From a virus: a stretch of DNA of 23,989 bases. Shown here one piece after another: positions 13,665 through 20,899 of the stretch. Under the pieces are notes generated by a model. That model saw nothing but the letters and a program-made list of their open reading frames with translations, ran no database searches and had not been told where the DNA came from. Each line of letters begins with the position of its first letter. The stretch's first letter is position 1. The position numbers and the translations under genes are program-made. The stretch lies in IMG/VR virus record IMGVR_UViG_3300031566_000365, positions 1-23,989 of that record. The stretch is one strand, 5' to 3'.

Positions 13665-15740
13665 TTATGCACCATAATTCTGATAAAGGCCGCGCCATTC
13701 CATGGCTTTTGCGCCGGCATCGATTCTGACTTTGTATTCCACACCGTCCACGGTCCAGCCTTCTTTGGTCTCCATGTACGGCGCTTCTTGACCGTTTAAG
13801 AAAAAAATGATTATGGTTTTCCCTTTACGGGCGGCCAGATACCACTTCGTGGCCACGTCGTCATCGATCCTGGGTTCATAGACCCGGGTGAAATAGGTCC
13901 CGCTATAGATATTTTTCCGGGTGGCCGCCAAAGAACTGTCCGTTGCAATGGTGTTGGTGTCCGCGTATTGCAGGGTCTGGAAAAACACCTCGGAAGCACC
14001 TTCCAGGGCTTTCGGCGCGATAAAGAATTCCGGACGGATATTGAGCCGGCGGAGCCCCTTGATATCCTTCTGGGTTCCCATGGCCAGCACGCCGGCGCCG
14101 ATGGTGTCAACTCCCGGCGCAGCGCCGGAACCGGAACCCACAAGATTGCCGTGGCCGGCGACAAACAATGCCAGCCCGTCGCCCATGGCTGCGTTGGCGG
14201 ACAGCACCGCGTAGACCACGTCCCCGATTTTCCGGTTCGCAGCTTCCCCGTGGCTCATGGGGATTCGAGTCAATGCCCCCAGGTCATCATTGATGATGGC
14301 CTGGCGGGTGATGGCAAAAATCTTTCCATAGGTGACGATGGAATACTGCTCCTGTTCCTCGGACCTGGACCCATACTGGTATTCGCCATGCTCCGGAATT
14401 TCCTCCAGGTCGTCGCTTTCCGATATTCTCGGTGAAGAGTGTATTTTGAAATCCGACACGGACCCGGTGGCGCACCAATCCTTCCAGGTTTCCTCGCTGG
14501 TCTCAAAGCCGACAAACAGGGCCTTGTTGGCCACGTTTCCCAGGATATAAGGCAGGTCGGTGGTTTGAAGCGCACGCCCCACCATCTTTCTGGGATCCCC
14601 ATCCTGTGATTTTCCGGCCAGGTACAATGCGTGGCGGGCCAGTTCTCTTAAAGAATACCCGGTGAGATCTTGGGCGCCCAGGGCCGGTTTTTCCGGCTTG
14701 AATTCCGGGCCCGACCGGATCAGCAGCGCATCGACGGCGGCCGCACGGAATTTGTCCCGCTCGTCCGCGATGGTTTCAATGGGCGTCCGGTACTGGGTGG
14801 TGTTTTCATCCTGCTTTTTGATCAGCCATGTCATTACCTTTTCACGAGCCTCATCCAGGGGCGTCCCTTCACGAACCAGATCATTGGTTTTTTCAGGGGG
14901 GTAATCAAATTTCGTGCACATGGCGTCGATGCCCCGGATCCGTTCGCGCTCTTCGCCGGTGGCCTCTTTCCGGATTTTGTCGATATCGACTTCGGGCTCT
15001 TTTTCAATTCTTTTTTGCTCCTCCTTCGGCAAATCCAGCCTCTCCAGGAACGCCCAGGCTTCGTCCTCCGTGGCCTCCTTGGAAAGCCCCCTTGCCTCCA
15101 GGAATTTTCTCGTTTTTTCATTCATGGTATTCTTCTCCTCTGTTGAAGTTGATCGTTTCTTTTTTTTGGTTTCGGTTCTGGCCTTGGCCTGTTCGTCCGC
15201 TCCGATGGGAACGATCGAAAGCTCCTTGACCCGCCACCGGGTGGTCACCAGGATCGGCCCCTCAAAGCTGCGCCCCTTGATGGTTCTGCGTTCATCTTTG
15301 GGCACCCATTCAGAGCTGATCTGACGATATCCCACGGAGAAATCGGTGAGGTGGCCCTCCCTGAGCTTGGTGAAAGGCTCTTCCGCCCCGGACACACTGG
15401 AAAAATGGACCCGTCCCGTAAGCTGGTCTTTTTCGGTTTTCATGTCCCGATAGGATCCCAATACGCTGGATGTTCCGGCCCATCGTTGGTGTGAGTCCAA
15501 CAGCGGCACCTGTCTCGATTTCGGTGTCTCCAATCCATCCATCATTAAAATTTCACTGATAATGCCCCGCTCCCAGTCAAATATTTCAATCGGGTCCTCG
15601 GTGGCGCCCACGACTTCGACGCTGCGGTCCTCTATATTTAGGGTGGCCGGTGCGCCGTCCTGCATCCGCAGGCTTATGGTGCGGTAGCTCAAATCGCCGG
15701 TGTTCGCCTGGTTGCGATGGATGATTTTCTTTTTTTTCAT
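13665..15740 (-). CDS. Prohead protease / major capsid protein fusion
   Basis: The 691-residue product joins two head functions. Residues 1 to about 185 are an HK97/U35-type prohead protease: PLLDSHQRWAGTSSVLGS carries the likely catalytic His84, GHLTDFSVGY carries Ser135, and VKELSIVPIGAD gives the conserved Glu173 region. A Lys/Thr/Ser-rich linker (KKKKRSTSTEEK, 192 to 203) follows. Residues about 206 to 330 are charged helices like a scaffold (delta) domain (EEQKRIEKEPEVDIDKIRKEA). The rest is the capsid protein: ALFVGFETSEETWKDW, NRKIGDVVYAVLSAN and a C-terminal KGKTIIIFFLNGQEAPYMETKEGWTVDGVEYKVR block resembling gpT-like capsid subunits. The protease should cut the delta domain during maturation. 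A strong internal ribosome binding site before Met206 suggests separate capsid synthesis. Confidence 0.9.
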   Translation of the reverse strand: MKKKKIIHRNQANTGDLSYRTISLRMQDGAPATLNIEDRSVEVVGATEDPIEIFDWERGIISEILMMDGLETPKSRQVPLLDSHQRWAGTSSVLGSYRDMKTEKDQLTGRVHFSSVSGAEEPFTKLREGHLTDFSVGYRQISSEWVPKDERRTIKGRSFEGPILVTTRWRVKELSIVPIGADEQAKARTETKKKKRSTSTEEKNTMNEKTRKFLEARGLSKEATEDEAWAFLERLDLPKEEQKRIEKEPEVDIDKIRKEATGEERERIRGIDAMCTKFDYPPEKTNDLVREGTPLDEAREKVMTWLIKKQDENTTQYRTPIETIADERDKFRAAAVDALLIRSGPEFKPEKPALGAQDLTGYSLRELARHALYLAGKSQDGDPRKMVGRALQTTDLPYILGNVANKALFVGFETSEETWKDWCATGSVSDFKIHSSPRISESDDLEEIPEHGEYQYGSRSEEQEQYSIVTYGKIFAITRQAIINDDLGALTRIPMSHGEAANRKIGDVVYAVLSANAAMGDGLALFVAGHGNLVGSGSGAAPGVDTIGAGVLAMGTQKDIKGLRRLNIRPEFFIAPKALEGASEVFFQTLQYADTNTIATDSSLAATRKNIYSGTYFTRVYEPRIDDDVATKWYLAARKGKTIIIFFLNGQEAPYMETKEGWTVDGVEYKVRIDAGAKAMEWRGLYQNYGA
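15123..15141 (-). promoter_or_regulatory. Internal ribosome binding site and start for the capsid part
   Basis: Inside the fusion gene the minus strand reads AGAGGAG, nine bases, then ATG (15125), in frame with the capsid part at Met206. It falls exactly in the linker between protease and delta domain. Initiation here would give a 486-residue scaffold-capsid protein (13665 to 15125) in excess over the full-length fusion. This fits the need for hundreds of capsid subunits and few proteases. Confidence 0.7.
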
Positions 15741-15773
15741 GGTAAAAATCTCCGATTTTCAGGTTAAAGGTAA

Positions 15774-15836
15774 AAGGTAGAAGGCTGAAGGTAAAAGGTG
15801 AAAGGTTTTAACCTTCAGCCTTCAGCCTTCTACCTT
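15774..15836. repeat. Long inverted repeat with 18-bp perfect arms between portal and protease genes
   Basis: The arms are AAGGTAGAAGGCTGAAGG (15774 to 15791) and its exact reverse complement (15819 to 15836), with a 27-base loop made of related AAGGTAAAAGG-type repeats. The gap from 15741 to 15858 has no gene. It has no T-run on the minus strand, so a terminator is unlikely. A strong mRNA hairpin that separates portal from capsid expression is possible. Confidence 0.8.
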
Positions 15837-15858
15837 CAGTCTTCAATCTTTCACTGTT

Positions 15859-17427
15859 TCAAACCACGACCTCATCCAATTTATCGATCAGATCGATAAT
15901 CATGGCCTTGGTGTCGTCGTCGTTGCCGTTCAGGGCGGCCGGATTGTTGGCCAGGGCGGTGGATACTTCCTGACCGGTGAGATCGTATTCCTCGGCCAGC
16001 TCTTTGGCCATTTTGATTTCCTTGTAAATATCCTCCAGATCCCGGCCCCGGCTTTTGGCGATCTCATATGGAGATCTCAACAGGGCGTTGACCTCGTCGA
16101 TCCGGGCCTTGGTCTCCCGCAACGGATCGATGCTCTCCATTCCCGGCGGCTGCCACTCGCACCGGAGGTAGGGGATCGGATTGGTAAAATAGCCCGGGAA
16201 TTGGAGCCGGCCTGCCAGGACCGCGCTGTCCATAAACGGAATAAAGGTTTTCTGGGCAAAATGCCGGATGTGCCGGACGGCGATGGGTCGGAGCTGATGG
16301 GCAAAATCATTGCGGGACGTGCGGCCCGTGGAATAGTTAAACCCCTCGTAATCGCCGGACAGCAGTTCATAGGGGGCGCCGGCGGTGATTGCCACCATGC
16401 GCAGGATTAATTTGATGAACGGCGGAAAGTTGGTGCCGGGGCGCGGGTTGCTGGCGATGGTGACATCTTCGCCGGGCCGGAGATACTCGATAATGGCGTT
16501 CTGCATCTCTTCGATTTTCTGGCCGGTATCGGGATCGGTAGTCATAGTCCCCAACTGGCGGCTGAACGGATCCGGGGTCTTCACAAATGACAGGTATTTG
16601 GCGGCCATCTTCGCGGCGTCGATTTCGGCGTCCATATATTCGGACAGATCCTTGGCCACCAATATGGCCGGCGTGAACGGGGATATCCCCCGGAGCTGGC
16701 CCGGCCGTAATGTTTGAAATCCGTGGATCACCCGGTCTACCGGAATCCGGACGGACTTTCCCCAGGAATCCGGGTCGATAAGATGAAGCGCCGCCACCTG
16801 GCCGGTGGCCTTCTGATATTCAATACCCTGGGAAAATTCGTTGCCCGGGCTCATTTTCTGACTGGCGGAACCGGCGAGCCAGTCGGCCTCGTACATCTGG
16901 AGGGCAAAGGGCAGGTATCGGCTCCGGTCTTTGGAAAGGGTTTTTACAATGAGAAATTCGCCGGTCTCCGCATCCTGGCGCTTGCCCAGGTGCATCATTT
17001 CATAATAATGGAGCTTGCCGGCAATGTCGGCCTCATCGGCCCAGAAATTGAATGCGTCCTCGGTCTGTTGGATCCGCTTTTTGTCCAGCTGGTCGTCCGC
17101 TCCGCGGATCCGGCTCTGGAAAATGATCCCGGCCCCCACCGTATAGTCGGCCAGAATATTGACCGCCCGGGCAAAATAGGGAAAATCGCGAACCAATTGC
17201 CGGACCCGGGCCCGGATGGCGCCTGATGAAGCTCCAATAATGTCGTTGACATTGGAATCCACCGGCGCCCAGGGGCCGGTGAGGCGTGTGGTTTTGGCGG
17301 CGGCATATTGGGCGCTGCGGACGGTTTCCAGTTTTTTCCGAAAAAACCGGCGCCGGATTTCGCGGCCCGGAGAAAAAACGCCGATCAGCCGGTCCAGAAA
17401 AGATTCTATTCCGTCGAATCGGCTCAT
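15859..17427 (-). CDS. Portal protein, lambda gpB type
   Basis: The 522-residue product matches the length and text of lambda-family portals (Phage_portal_2). N-terminal basic helices lead to TRLTGPWAPVDSNVNDIIGASSGAIRARVRQLVRDFPYFARAVNILADYTVGAGI, a very typical stretch. Later parts include FNFWADEADIAGKLHYYEMMHLGKRQDAETGEFLIV, VIHGFQTLRPGQLRGISPFTPAIL and APYELLSGDYEGFNYSTGRTSR, then the C-terminal ECEWQPPGMESIDPLRE-like segment (here RCEWQPPG). Twelve copies form the ring through which DNA enters and leaves the head. The ATG at 17427 overlaps the stop of the gpW-like gene (ATGA). The C-terminal acidic DLIDKLDEVVV may be the end of the crown. The call is firm. Confidence 0.95.
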   Translation of the reverse strand: MSRFDGIESFLDRLIGVFSPGREIRRRFFRKKLETVRSAQYAAAKTTRLTGPWAPVDSNVNDIIGASSGAIRARVRQLVRDFPYFARAVNILADYTVGAGIIFQSRIRGADDQLDKKRIQQTEDAFNFWADEADIAGKLHYYEMMHLGKRQDAETGEFLIVKTLSKDRSRYLPFALQMYEADWLAGSASQKMSPGNEFSQGIEYQKATGQVAALHLIDPDSWGKSVRIPVDRVIHGFQTLRPGQLRGISPFTPAILVAKDLSEYMDAEIDAAKMAAKYLSFVKTPDPFSRQLGTMTTDPDTGQKIEEMQNAIIEYLRPGEDVTIASNPRPGTNFPPFIKLILRMVAITAGAPYELLSGDYEGFNYSTGRTSRNDFAHQLRPIAVRHIRHFAQKTFIPFMDSAVLAGRLQFPGYFTNPIPYLRCEWQPPGMESIDPLRETKARIDEVNALLRSPYEIAKSRGRDLEDIYKEIKMAKELAEEYDLTGQEVSTALANNPAALNGNDDDTKAMIIDLIDKLDEVVV

Positions 17428-17651
17428 GATGTCCGCCCGCCCTGTTTGGCGTAGGTTCTCAGCGGCACCGTGCCGGCGACCGCGTCGGTCTGGGTCTGCA
17501 TGTCGTCGATCAGATCCTTGAGGCTCTTCATGTCCACGGGATGGTACTGGATGGTTTTGCCGGCAACGGTGGCGGAGGCCACCCGGGACCCGGCGGCCAG
17601 TTTGAGATAAGCGGCTTTGAGGGAATCGATTTCAGCTTGAGTGAATGCCAT
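17424..17651 (-). CDS. Head-tail joining protein, lambda gpW-like
   Basis: The start chosen is ATG 17651, which has AGGGG at eight bases and gives 75 residues, close to the 68 of lambda gpW. A further upstream ATG at 17702 lacks support. The protein reads MAFTQAEIDSLKAAYLKLAAGSRVASATVAGKTIQYHPVDMKSLKDLIDDM, very close to the gpW pattern: a helix, then GxRV, a short beta hairpin, then xxxDLxxyIxxL. It fills the portal channel before the tail attaches. It is the first gene after the terminator at 17813 to 17844, so the promoter for the structural genes may lie just upstream. It overlaps the portal start by four bases. Confidence 0.85.
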   Translation of the reverse strand: MAFTQAEIDSLKAAYLKLAAGSRVASATVAGKTIQYHPVDMKSLKDLIDDMQTQTDAVAGTVPLRTYAKQGGRTS

Positions 17652-17812
17652 AAAAAAAACCCCTATGCATAGTGGTTGCAAGTTGTGCAACAACCATATC
17701 ATGGGATTTTTTGTTTTTTTTTAAACTGCCGGATTCTGCGGAACTTTACGGAAGTTTTAGGCAAGGATGCGCAAATCTGCGCAATTTTACGCTTGACAGG
17801 GGATTTTTAGGC
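17652..17812 (-). promoter_or_regulatory. Gene-free control region upstream of the head operon
   Basis: This stretch between the terminator and the gpW-like gene holds several symmetric elements. GTTGCA-AGTTG-TGCAAC forms a hairpin near the gene start (17672 to 17688 by eye). TGCGCA-AATC-TGCGCA lies at about 17768 to 17783, and TTTTAGGCA occurs twice (17755 to 17763 and 17805 to 17813). A promoter for the structural operon is expected here because a terminator precedes it, but no convincing -35/-10 pair was found. It may need a phage activator or sit further away. Confidence 0.4.
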
Positions 17813-17844
17813 AAAAAAAAGAGCCGCTCCGGAGAGCGACTCTT
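17813..17844 (-). terminator. Rho-independent terminator after the accessory cassette
   Basis: On the minus strand AAGAGTCGCTC-TCCG-GAGCGGCTCTT forms a ten-pair stem with one mismatch, directly followed by eight T. It lies 27 bp behind the stop of the 161-residue gene and should end the transcript that carries the ParB-like gene, separating it from the head operon. Confidence 0.88.
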
Positions 17845-17870
17845 AAGGACTTGCCCAGGTCTTGAGGGGG

Positions 17871-18356
17871 TTAGATAATCTCGACAATATCAAAAGAAAA
17901 ATGCTCCCGATCTCTACCGTCAAATTGGTCAACATAGTCTACGATCCGGCGAACAAGACAACGATTTCCCGTAGACTTCTCATGCTCATCTGCAATGTGT
18001 CGAGCAAGTTCAACCCCGGATCTTTTCCCGTCACTTACTCCGTCTTTAATGTTCCTTACGATGTTTTCCATGTTGTTTCCCCCTTTGCCCATTATGGGCG
18101 GTTGGCCAATTATAGAAATTACTATCTCGTATTGAGCAAAGCCATTTCCGTGTTCATCCTCAACATTCGGAACCAAGCTGGCTATAAATTCATCTATGGA
18201 TACAAATTCACATTCATATCGCTCGTTTTCGTTGCTCGAGTTGACCATTTTGGCAACATAACCAGTCTTATAGATTTCGCTTCGTGTGTAGTCTGTGTTT
18301 CGCCGCACATTAATCTTGGCGGTTATTTCAGCCGCTTTTTCAAGAAATTTTTTCAT
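17871..18356 (-). CDS. Unknown protein, last gene of the accessory cassette (161 aa)
   Basis: An ideal AGGAGG lies 7 bases before the ATG at 18356. The product is soluble and charged, with no TM segment or signal. The N-terminus is a helix (KKFLEKAAEITAKINV). Beta-rich text follows (ARKMVNSS-like, YECEFVSIDEFIASLV, AQYEIVISIIGQPP), then a Gly/Asn-rich turn (MGKGGNNMENIVRNI), a helix with GVELARHIADEHEKSTG and a final strand pair (RCLVRRIVDYVDQF, HFSFDIVEII). I recognise no family. It is visibly more AT-rich than the head genes, and the terminator directly follows it. Its place as the last gene of a unit with the ParB-like protein suggests an accessory rather than structural role. Confidence 0.68.
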   Translation of the reverse strand: MKKFLEKAAEITAKINVRRNTDYTRSEIYKTGYVAKMVNSSNENERYECEFVSIDEFIASLVPNVEDEHGNGFAQYEIVISIIGQPPIMGKGGNNMENIVRNIKDGVSDGKRSGVELARHIADEHEKSTGNRCLVRRIVDYVDQFDGRDREHFSFDIVEII

Positions 18357-18364
18357 GTTGCATC

Positions 18365-18435
18365 CTCCTATGTTTGCCTATAATGTAATAATTGTTTTAA
18401 AGTTTTCAAGACTTTTTTTTAAAAGATCCTTTTAA
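18365..18435 (-). promoter_or_regulatory. Leader of the 161-residue gene with shared CAAACATAGGAG motif and AT hairpin
   Basis: The 93-bp gap behind the ParB-like gene is AT-rich. It has a TTAAAAG-GAT-CTTTTAA hairpin (18419 to 18435) and a weak promoter-like TTGAAA ... ATTATA pair with 19 bp spacing. The 12-mer CAAACATAGGAG, including the ribosome binding site, is identical to the one before the first cassette gene (20860 to 20871). Confidence 0.35.
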
Positions 18436-18449
18436 GGTTAATTTAATTT

Positions 18450-20159
18450 TCAATTCACTGTTTCGGAGGTCAGGATCTCATCAGGAACCTTGCCGGCCAA
18501 GTCCGCGCCGGATTCGATGAACACCCGGATCAGTTCGGCTTTTTTGCAGGATTTGAACGCACCCCGCTTTTTGAGCAGTTTTTCGAACAGAAAGGTCTGG
18601 GCCTTGGGATCCGCGAAAATTTCCAGCTTTTCCCCCAGGCCGAGCATTTCGCCGATGGTTTTCTTTTGGAGGTATTCCTCGGTGATCCGCCATTCCTTTT
18701 CCAGCTCGATGCCGAAGTGAGCCGCGATCTTTAACCGGGATTTGACATCGTACCGGTCCTGGAGAACCACCTGGATGGCGGCCTCCCGGAATGCGTCGTT
18801 GATCTGGACCATATCCATCTTGGTAATCAGGTCGAACAGGACATGATTTTTAATGGAGAAACAATAAGAGTTGTTATCGTCCTGCACCACGCTCTTTTTC
18901 CTGTACCCGCTATAAACGGCAAACCATAGGTCCAGGTCGTCGTTGGATTTGAGCAGGGAAAAAAGGGCCACCTGGGCCAGTTTCAACTCGTCATTCGAGG
19001 CCTGGATCCGGACCGGGATCTCGGTTTCATAAAATTTTTCCCGGAAATGGGTCCCGTGCCAGGGCACCCGGGGGCCGTCGCCGGGCATTTTTTTGTCGTT
19101 CTTTTCGGCTTTCTCTTGGACCCTGCTGGACCGGTAACACGCATCCTGGCCGAAACAGGCCCGCTCCTTGTAAACCGTTCCGTCCAGTTCGAGGATGGTG
19201 AGGTAGTGGGCGCACCCGCCGTTTTCCCCTTTTTTGCATTTGTCCGTGGGCTTGATCGGGTCGTATGACCAGGTGTTAAAGGAATTGTAATCTTGATTGT
19301 GGACATCGCCCTGGAACCGGAACCCGGTGGTTTTGAACTTTTTATAATAGGTGCTCTTTTTCCAATGTTTCACCAGGTGGTCATATTGCTTTCGCTTGTA
19401 ACAGATCCGGTTGAGGCACCGGTGTTTTTCCGTGTCCATGCCCCAGAGGGTTTTCTGGACCTCGGAATTTTGACTGCACGTCTCGCATTTTTTCCGGTCG
19501 AACCGGGCGCCGGCCAACTGCGGGGACAGGTTGTCGATTTTCCTTTTAAGGTCTTTGACCGACGCGATGCCATCCTCCCGCCAGGACACCTCTTCCAGGA
19601 CCCATTTGAAAAACTCGTTTCTCGTTTTTTTGTCTTTCAGGCGCATGAGCTGCTCCAGGTGGCCGTATTTCAGATCGTCCTTATCCCAGGCTTTCAGGAT
19701 TTTTGGAGCCAGGTCCAGGACCGCCACCCGCCGGCGGATGTACCGGGCATCGATGCCGGTGCGGTCGGCCAGATCCTGGAGGGACCCGGCGCCTTTTTTG
19801 TCCAGGTAAATTTTAAAGCCCCGGGCCTCTTCCAGTTCGGTGAGGTCCTCGCGCTGGAGGTTTTCGATGGTCATGAGGTCAAAGGCGGTGTCATCGTCCA
19901 TTTCCTGGACAATGGCCGGGATCCGGCAGTCGCTGTTTTCCGCCACGGCCTTGAGGGCCCGGAACCGGCGCTCGCCGAAAATGATTTCGTGCATGCCTTC
20001 GGGCGGGATCGGCCGGACCCGGATGGGTTGCAGGACCCCGTGGGCATCGATGGATTTCTTGAGCCCTTCAAATTTTATGCCGCTAAAATTGGTCCTGGAG
20101 TTCATGGGATTCGGCTGAATTCGGTCCAGCGATATTAATTGATAGGTTTCTTCTTGCAT
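18450..20159 (-). CDS. ParB-like nuclease/CTPase-domain protein with Cys clusters (569 aa)
   Basis: The N-terminal 200 residues form a ParB/Spo0J-type unit: LDRIQPNPMNSR (11 to 22), LKKSIDAHGVLQPIRVRP, the GERR box (62 to 65, in FGERRFRALKA) and ENLQREDL (99 to 106), the motifs around the CTP pocket. A helix-turn-helix follows at about 125 to 148 (SLQDLADRTGIDARYIRRRVAVL). Two Cys clusters that could bind zinc are C225-x2-C228...C248-x4-C253 and C308...C316...C335-x5-C341. The rest is helical with no family recognised. At 569 residues it is about twice the size of a chromosomal ParB, like plasmid or PRTRC-type ParB proteins. No ParA is visible in the window. It may bind phage DNA for partition, transcription control or packaging. 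An AGAGGAT site precedes the ATG. Confidence 0.8.
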   Translation of the reverse strand: MQEETYQLISLDRIQPNPMNSRTNFSGIKFEGLKKSIDAHGVLQPIRVRPIPPEGMHEIIFGERRFRALKAVAENSDCRIPAIVQEMDDDTAFDLMTIENLQREDLTELEEARGFKIYLDKKGAGSLQDLADRTGIDARYIRRRVAVLDLAPKILKAWDKDDLKYGHLEQLMRLKDKKTRNEFFKWVLEEVSWREDGIASVKDLKRKIDNLSPQLAGARFDRKKCETCSQNSEVQKTLWGMDTEKHRCLNRICYKRKQYDHLVKHWKKSTYYKKFKTTGFRFQGDVHNQDYNSFNTWSYDPIKPTDKCKKGENGGCAHYLTILELDGTVYKERACFGQDACYRSSRVQEKAEKNDKKMPGDGPRVPWHGTHFREKFYETEIPVRIQASNDELKLAQVALFSLLKSNDDLDLWFAVYSGYRKKSVVQDDNNSYCFSIKNHVLFDLITKMDMVQINDAFREAAIQVVLQDRYDVKSRLKIAAHFGIELEKEWRITEEYLQKKTIGEMLGLGEKLEIFADPKAQTFLFEKLLKKRGAFKSCKKAELIRVFIESGADLAGKVPDEILTSETVN

Positions 20160-20195
20160 GGTTTTATCCTCTGCTGCTGTTCGATGTTTTTCATT

Positions 20196-20384
20196 TTAAT
20201 CCTTTTTGGGTCTTCCGGGTTTTCGGCGTGGGATAGAGTTGAATTTTTCAACATCCTCTTTTTTAACCCACCAATCCCGACCCATTTTGGTTGCCGGTAG
20301 TTTTTTCCCGATTATGAGATACCGAACCCATGAAGTTGTGACCCCCAGGAGTTCGGCACATTCTTTTGTTGTGTATTGTTTCAT
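20196..20384 (-). CDS. Excisionase-like HTH protein with AT-hook-like tail (62 aa)
   Basis: The protein is a single MerR/excisionase-type winged helix: YTTKECAELLGVTTSWVRYLIIGKKLPATKMGRDWWVKKEDVEKF, the usual pattern of HTH_17 domains. The last ten residues, RRKPGRPKKD, contain the GRP core of an AT-hook, a minor-groove binding motif rare in phage excisionases. GGGAGA lies upstream of the ATG. The gene sits 36 bp before the ParB-like gene and could control the cassette or assist the ParB-like protein at its binding site. A role in excision is possible, but no integrase is present here. Confidence 0.78.
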   Translation of the reverse strand: MKQYTTKECAELLGVTTSWVRYLIIGKKLPATKMGRDWWVKKEDVEKFNSIPRRKPGRPKKD

Positions 20385-20389
20385 GCCAA

Positions 20390-20587
20390 TTAGATCTCCC
20401 TTAAATCATTTAAACACGTTTGGATCTCCGCGGTTATCATTTCCGGCAGATCGATTTCGTCAAGGATTTCAACCGCTGAATCCCGATAATAATCATCAAG
20501 CACCGTCAAAATTCTTTGCGTGATGTGCTTTGCCTTTGTGTGTAGGACTAATCTTTTTACCGCTGATGTGTCGTTGTAGTCTATCAT
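20390..20587 (-). CDS. Unknown small helical protein (65 aa)
   Basis: The start ATG at 20587 has GGGAGG at seven bases. The product is predicted helical and mildly acidic: DYNDTSAVKRLVLHTKAKHITQRILTVLDDYYRDSAVEILDEIDLPEMITAEIQTCLNDLREI. There is no TM segment, signal or known motif. It lies five bases before the HTH gene and is co-directional with it, so the two are probably co-transcribed. A small regulator or partner protein is possible, but nothing in the sequence proves it. Confidence 0.6.
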   Translation of the reverse strand: MIDYNDTSAVKRLVLHTKAKHITQRILTVLDDYYRDSAVEILDEIDLPEMITAEIQTCLNDLREI

Positions 20588-20611
20588 GGTTAGACCTCCC
20601 TTTTTCCCCTT

Positions 20612-20631
20612 GCCCCTCCGAAGAGGGGCAG
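20612..20631 (-). repeat. UUCG tetraloop hairpin between cassette genes
   Basis: On the minus strand TGCCCCTC-TTCG-GAGGGGCA forms an eight-pair stem closed by C(UUCG)G, one of the most stable RNA tetraloops. It has no T-run behind it, so it is more likely an mRNA-stabilising or processing element than a terminator. It lies in the 57-bp gap between the first two cassette genes. Confidence 0.7.
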
Positions 20632-20644
20632 TTGATTGTTTTTG

Positions 20645-20851
20645 CTACCAGCCTTCTTCCTCTTCGATTCCAAGAATGTCATTCAAGCCAACAATCGCCC
20701 TGGCGATGTTGCCAACATGCCCCCAGTTTATTTCTTCGGGTGCAAATGCATTTTGGTGGTTTTCAAGATACGTCTCAAACATTTTGATTCGCCTTTTTGC
20801 TTTTTCCTGAATCTCTATATAGGCGTTAAGTGCTTTGGTGTTTTTTTCCAT
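20645..20851 (-). CDS. Unknown small helical protein, first gene of the accessory cassette (68 aa)
   Basis: The start ATG at 20851 is chosen because AGGAG lies eight bases before it; a longer frame to 20884 would begin before the ribosome binding site. The product is helical: MEKNTKALNAYIEIQEKAKRRIKMFETYLENHQNAF, then PEEINWGHVGNIARAIVGLNDILGI and an acidic EEEEGW end. No family was recognised. It is the first gene behind the sigma-54-like promoter at 20900 to 20915, with a predicted leader of about 38 bases. Its role in the cassette is unknown. Confidence 0.65.
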   Translation of the reverse strand: MEKNTKALNAYIEIQEKAKRRIKMFETYLENHQNAFAPEEINWGHVGNIARAIVGLNDILGIEEEEGW

Positions 20852-20899
20852 TTTATTTTCTCCTATGTTTGGGTTTTCTCTCATCTTGCCCTATTATAA

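Noticed and set aside
15774-15836. Terminator at the long inverted repeat
   Set aside because: The stem is strong, but there is no T-run after it on either strand, so rho-independent termination is not supported.
17800-17813. Plus-strand TTGACA near 17792 as a promoter
   Set aside because: No -10 hexamer lies 16 to 18 bases downstream and no plus-strand gene follows.
17862-18383. 173-aa plus-strand frame opposite the 161-aa gene
   Set aside because: The minus-strand gene has an ideal AGGAGG and a terminator behind it; the plus frame has neither.
19293-20138. 281-aa plus-strand frame opposite the ParB-like gene
   Set aside because: It mirrors the codons of the ParB-like protein, has no ribosome binding site and no recognisable domain.
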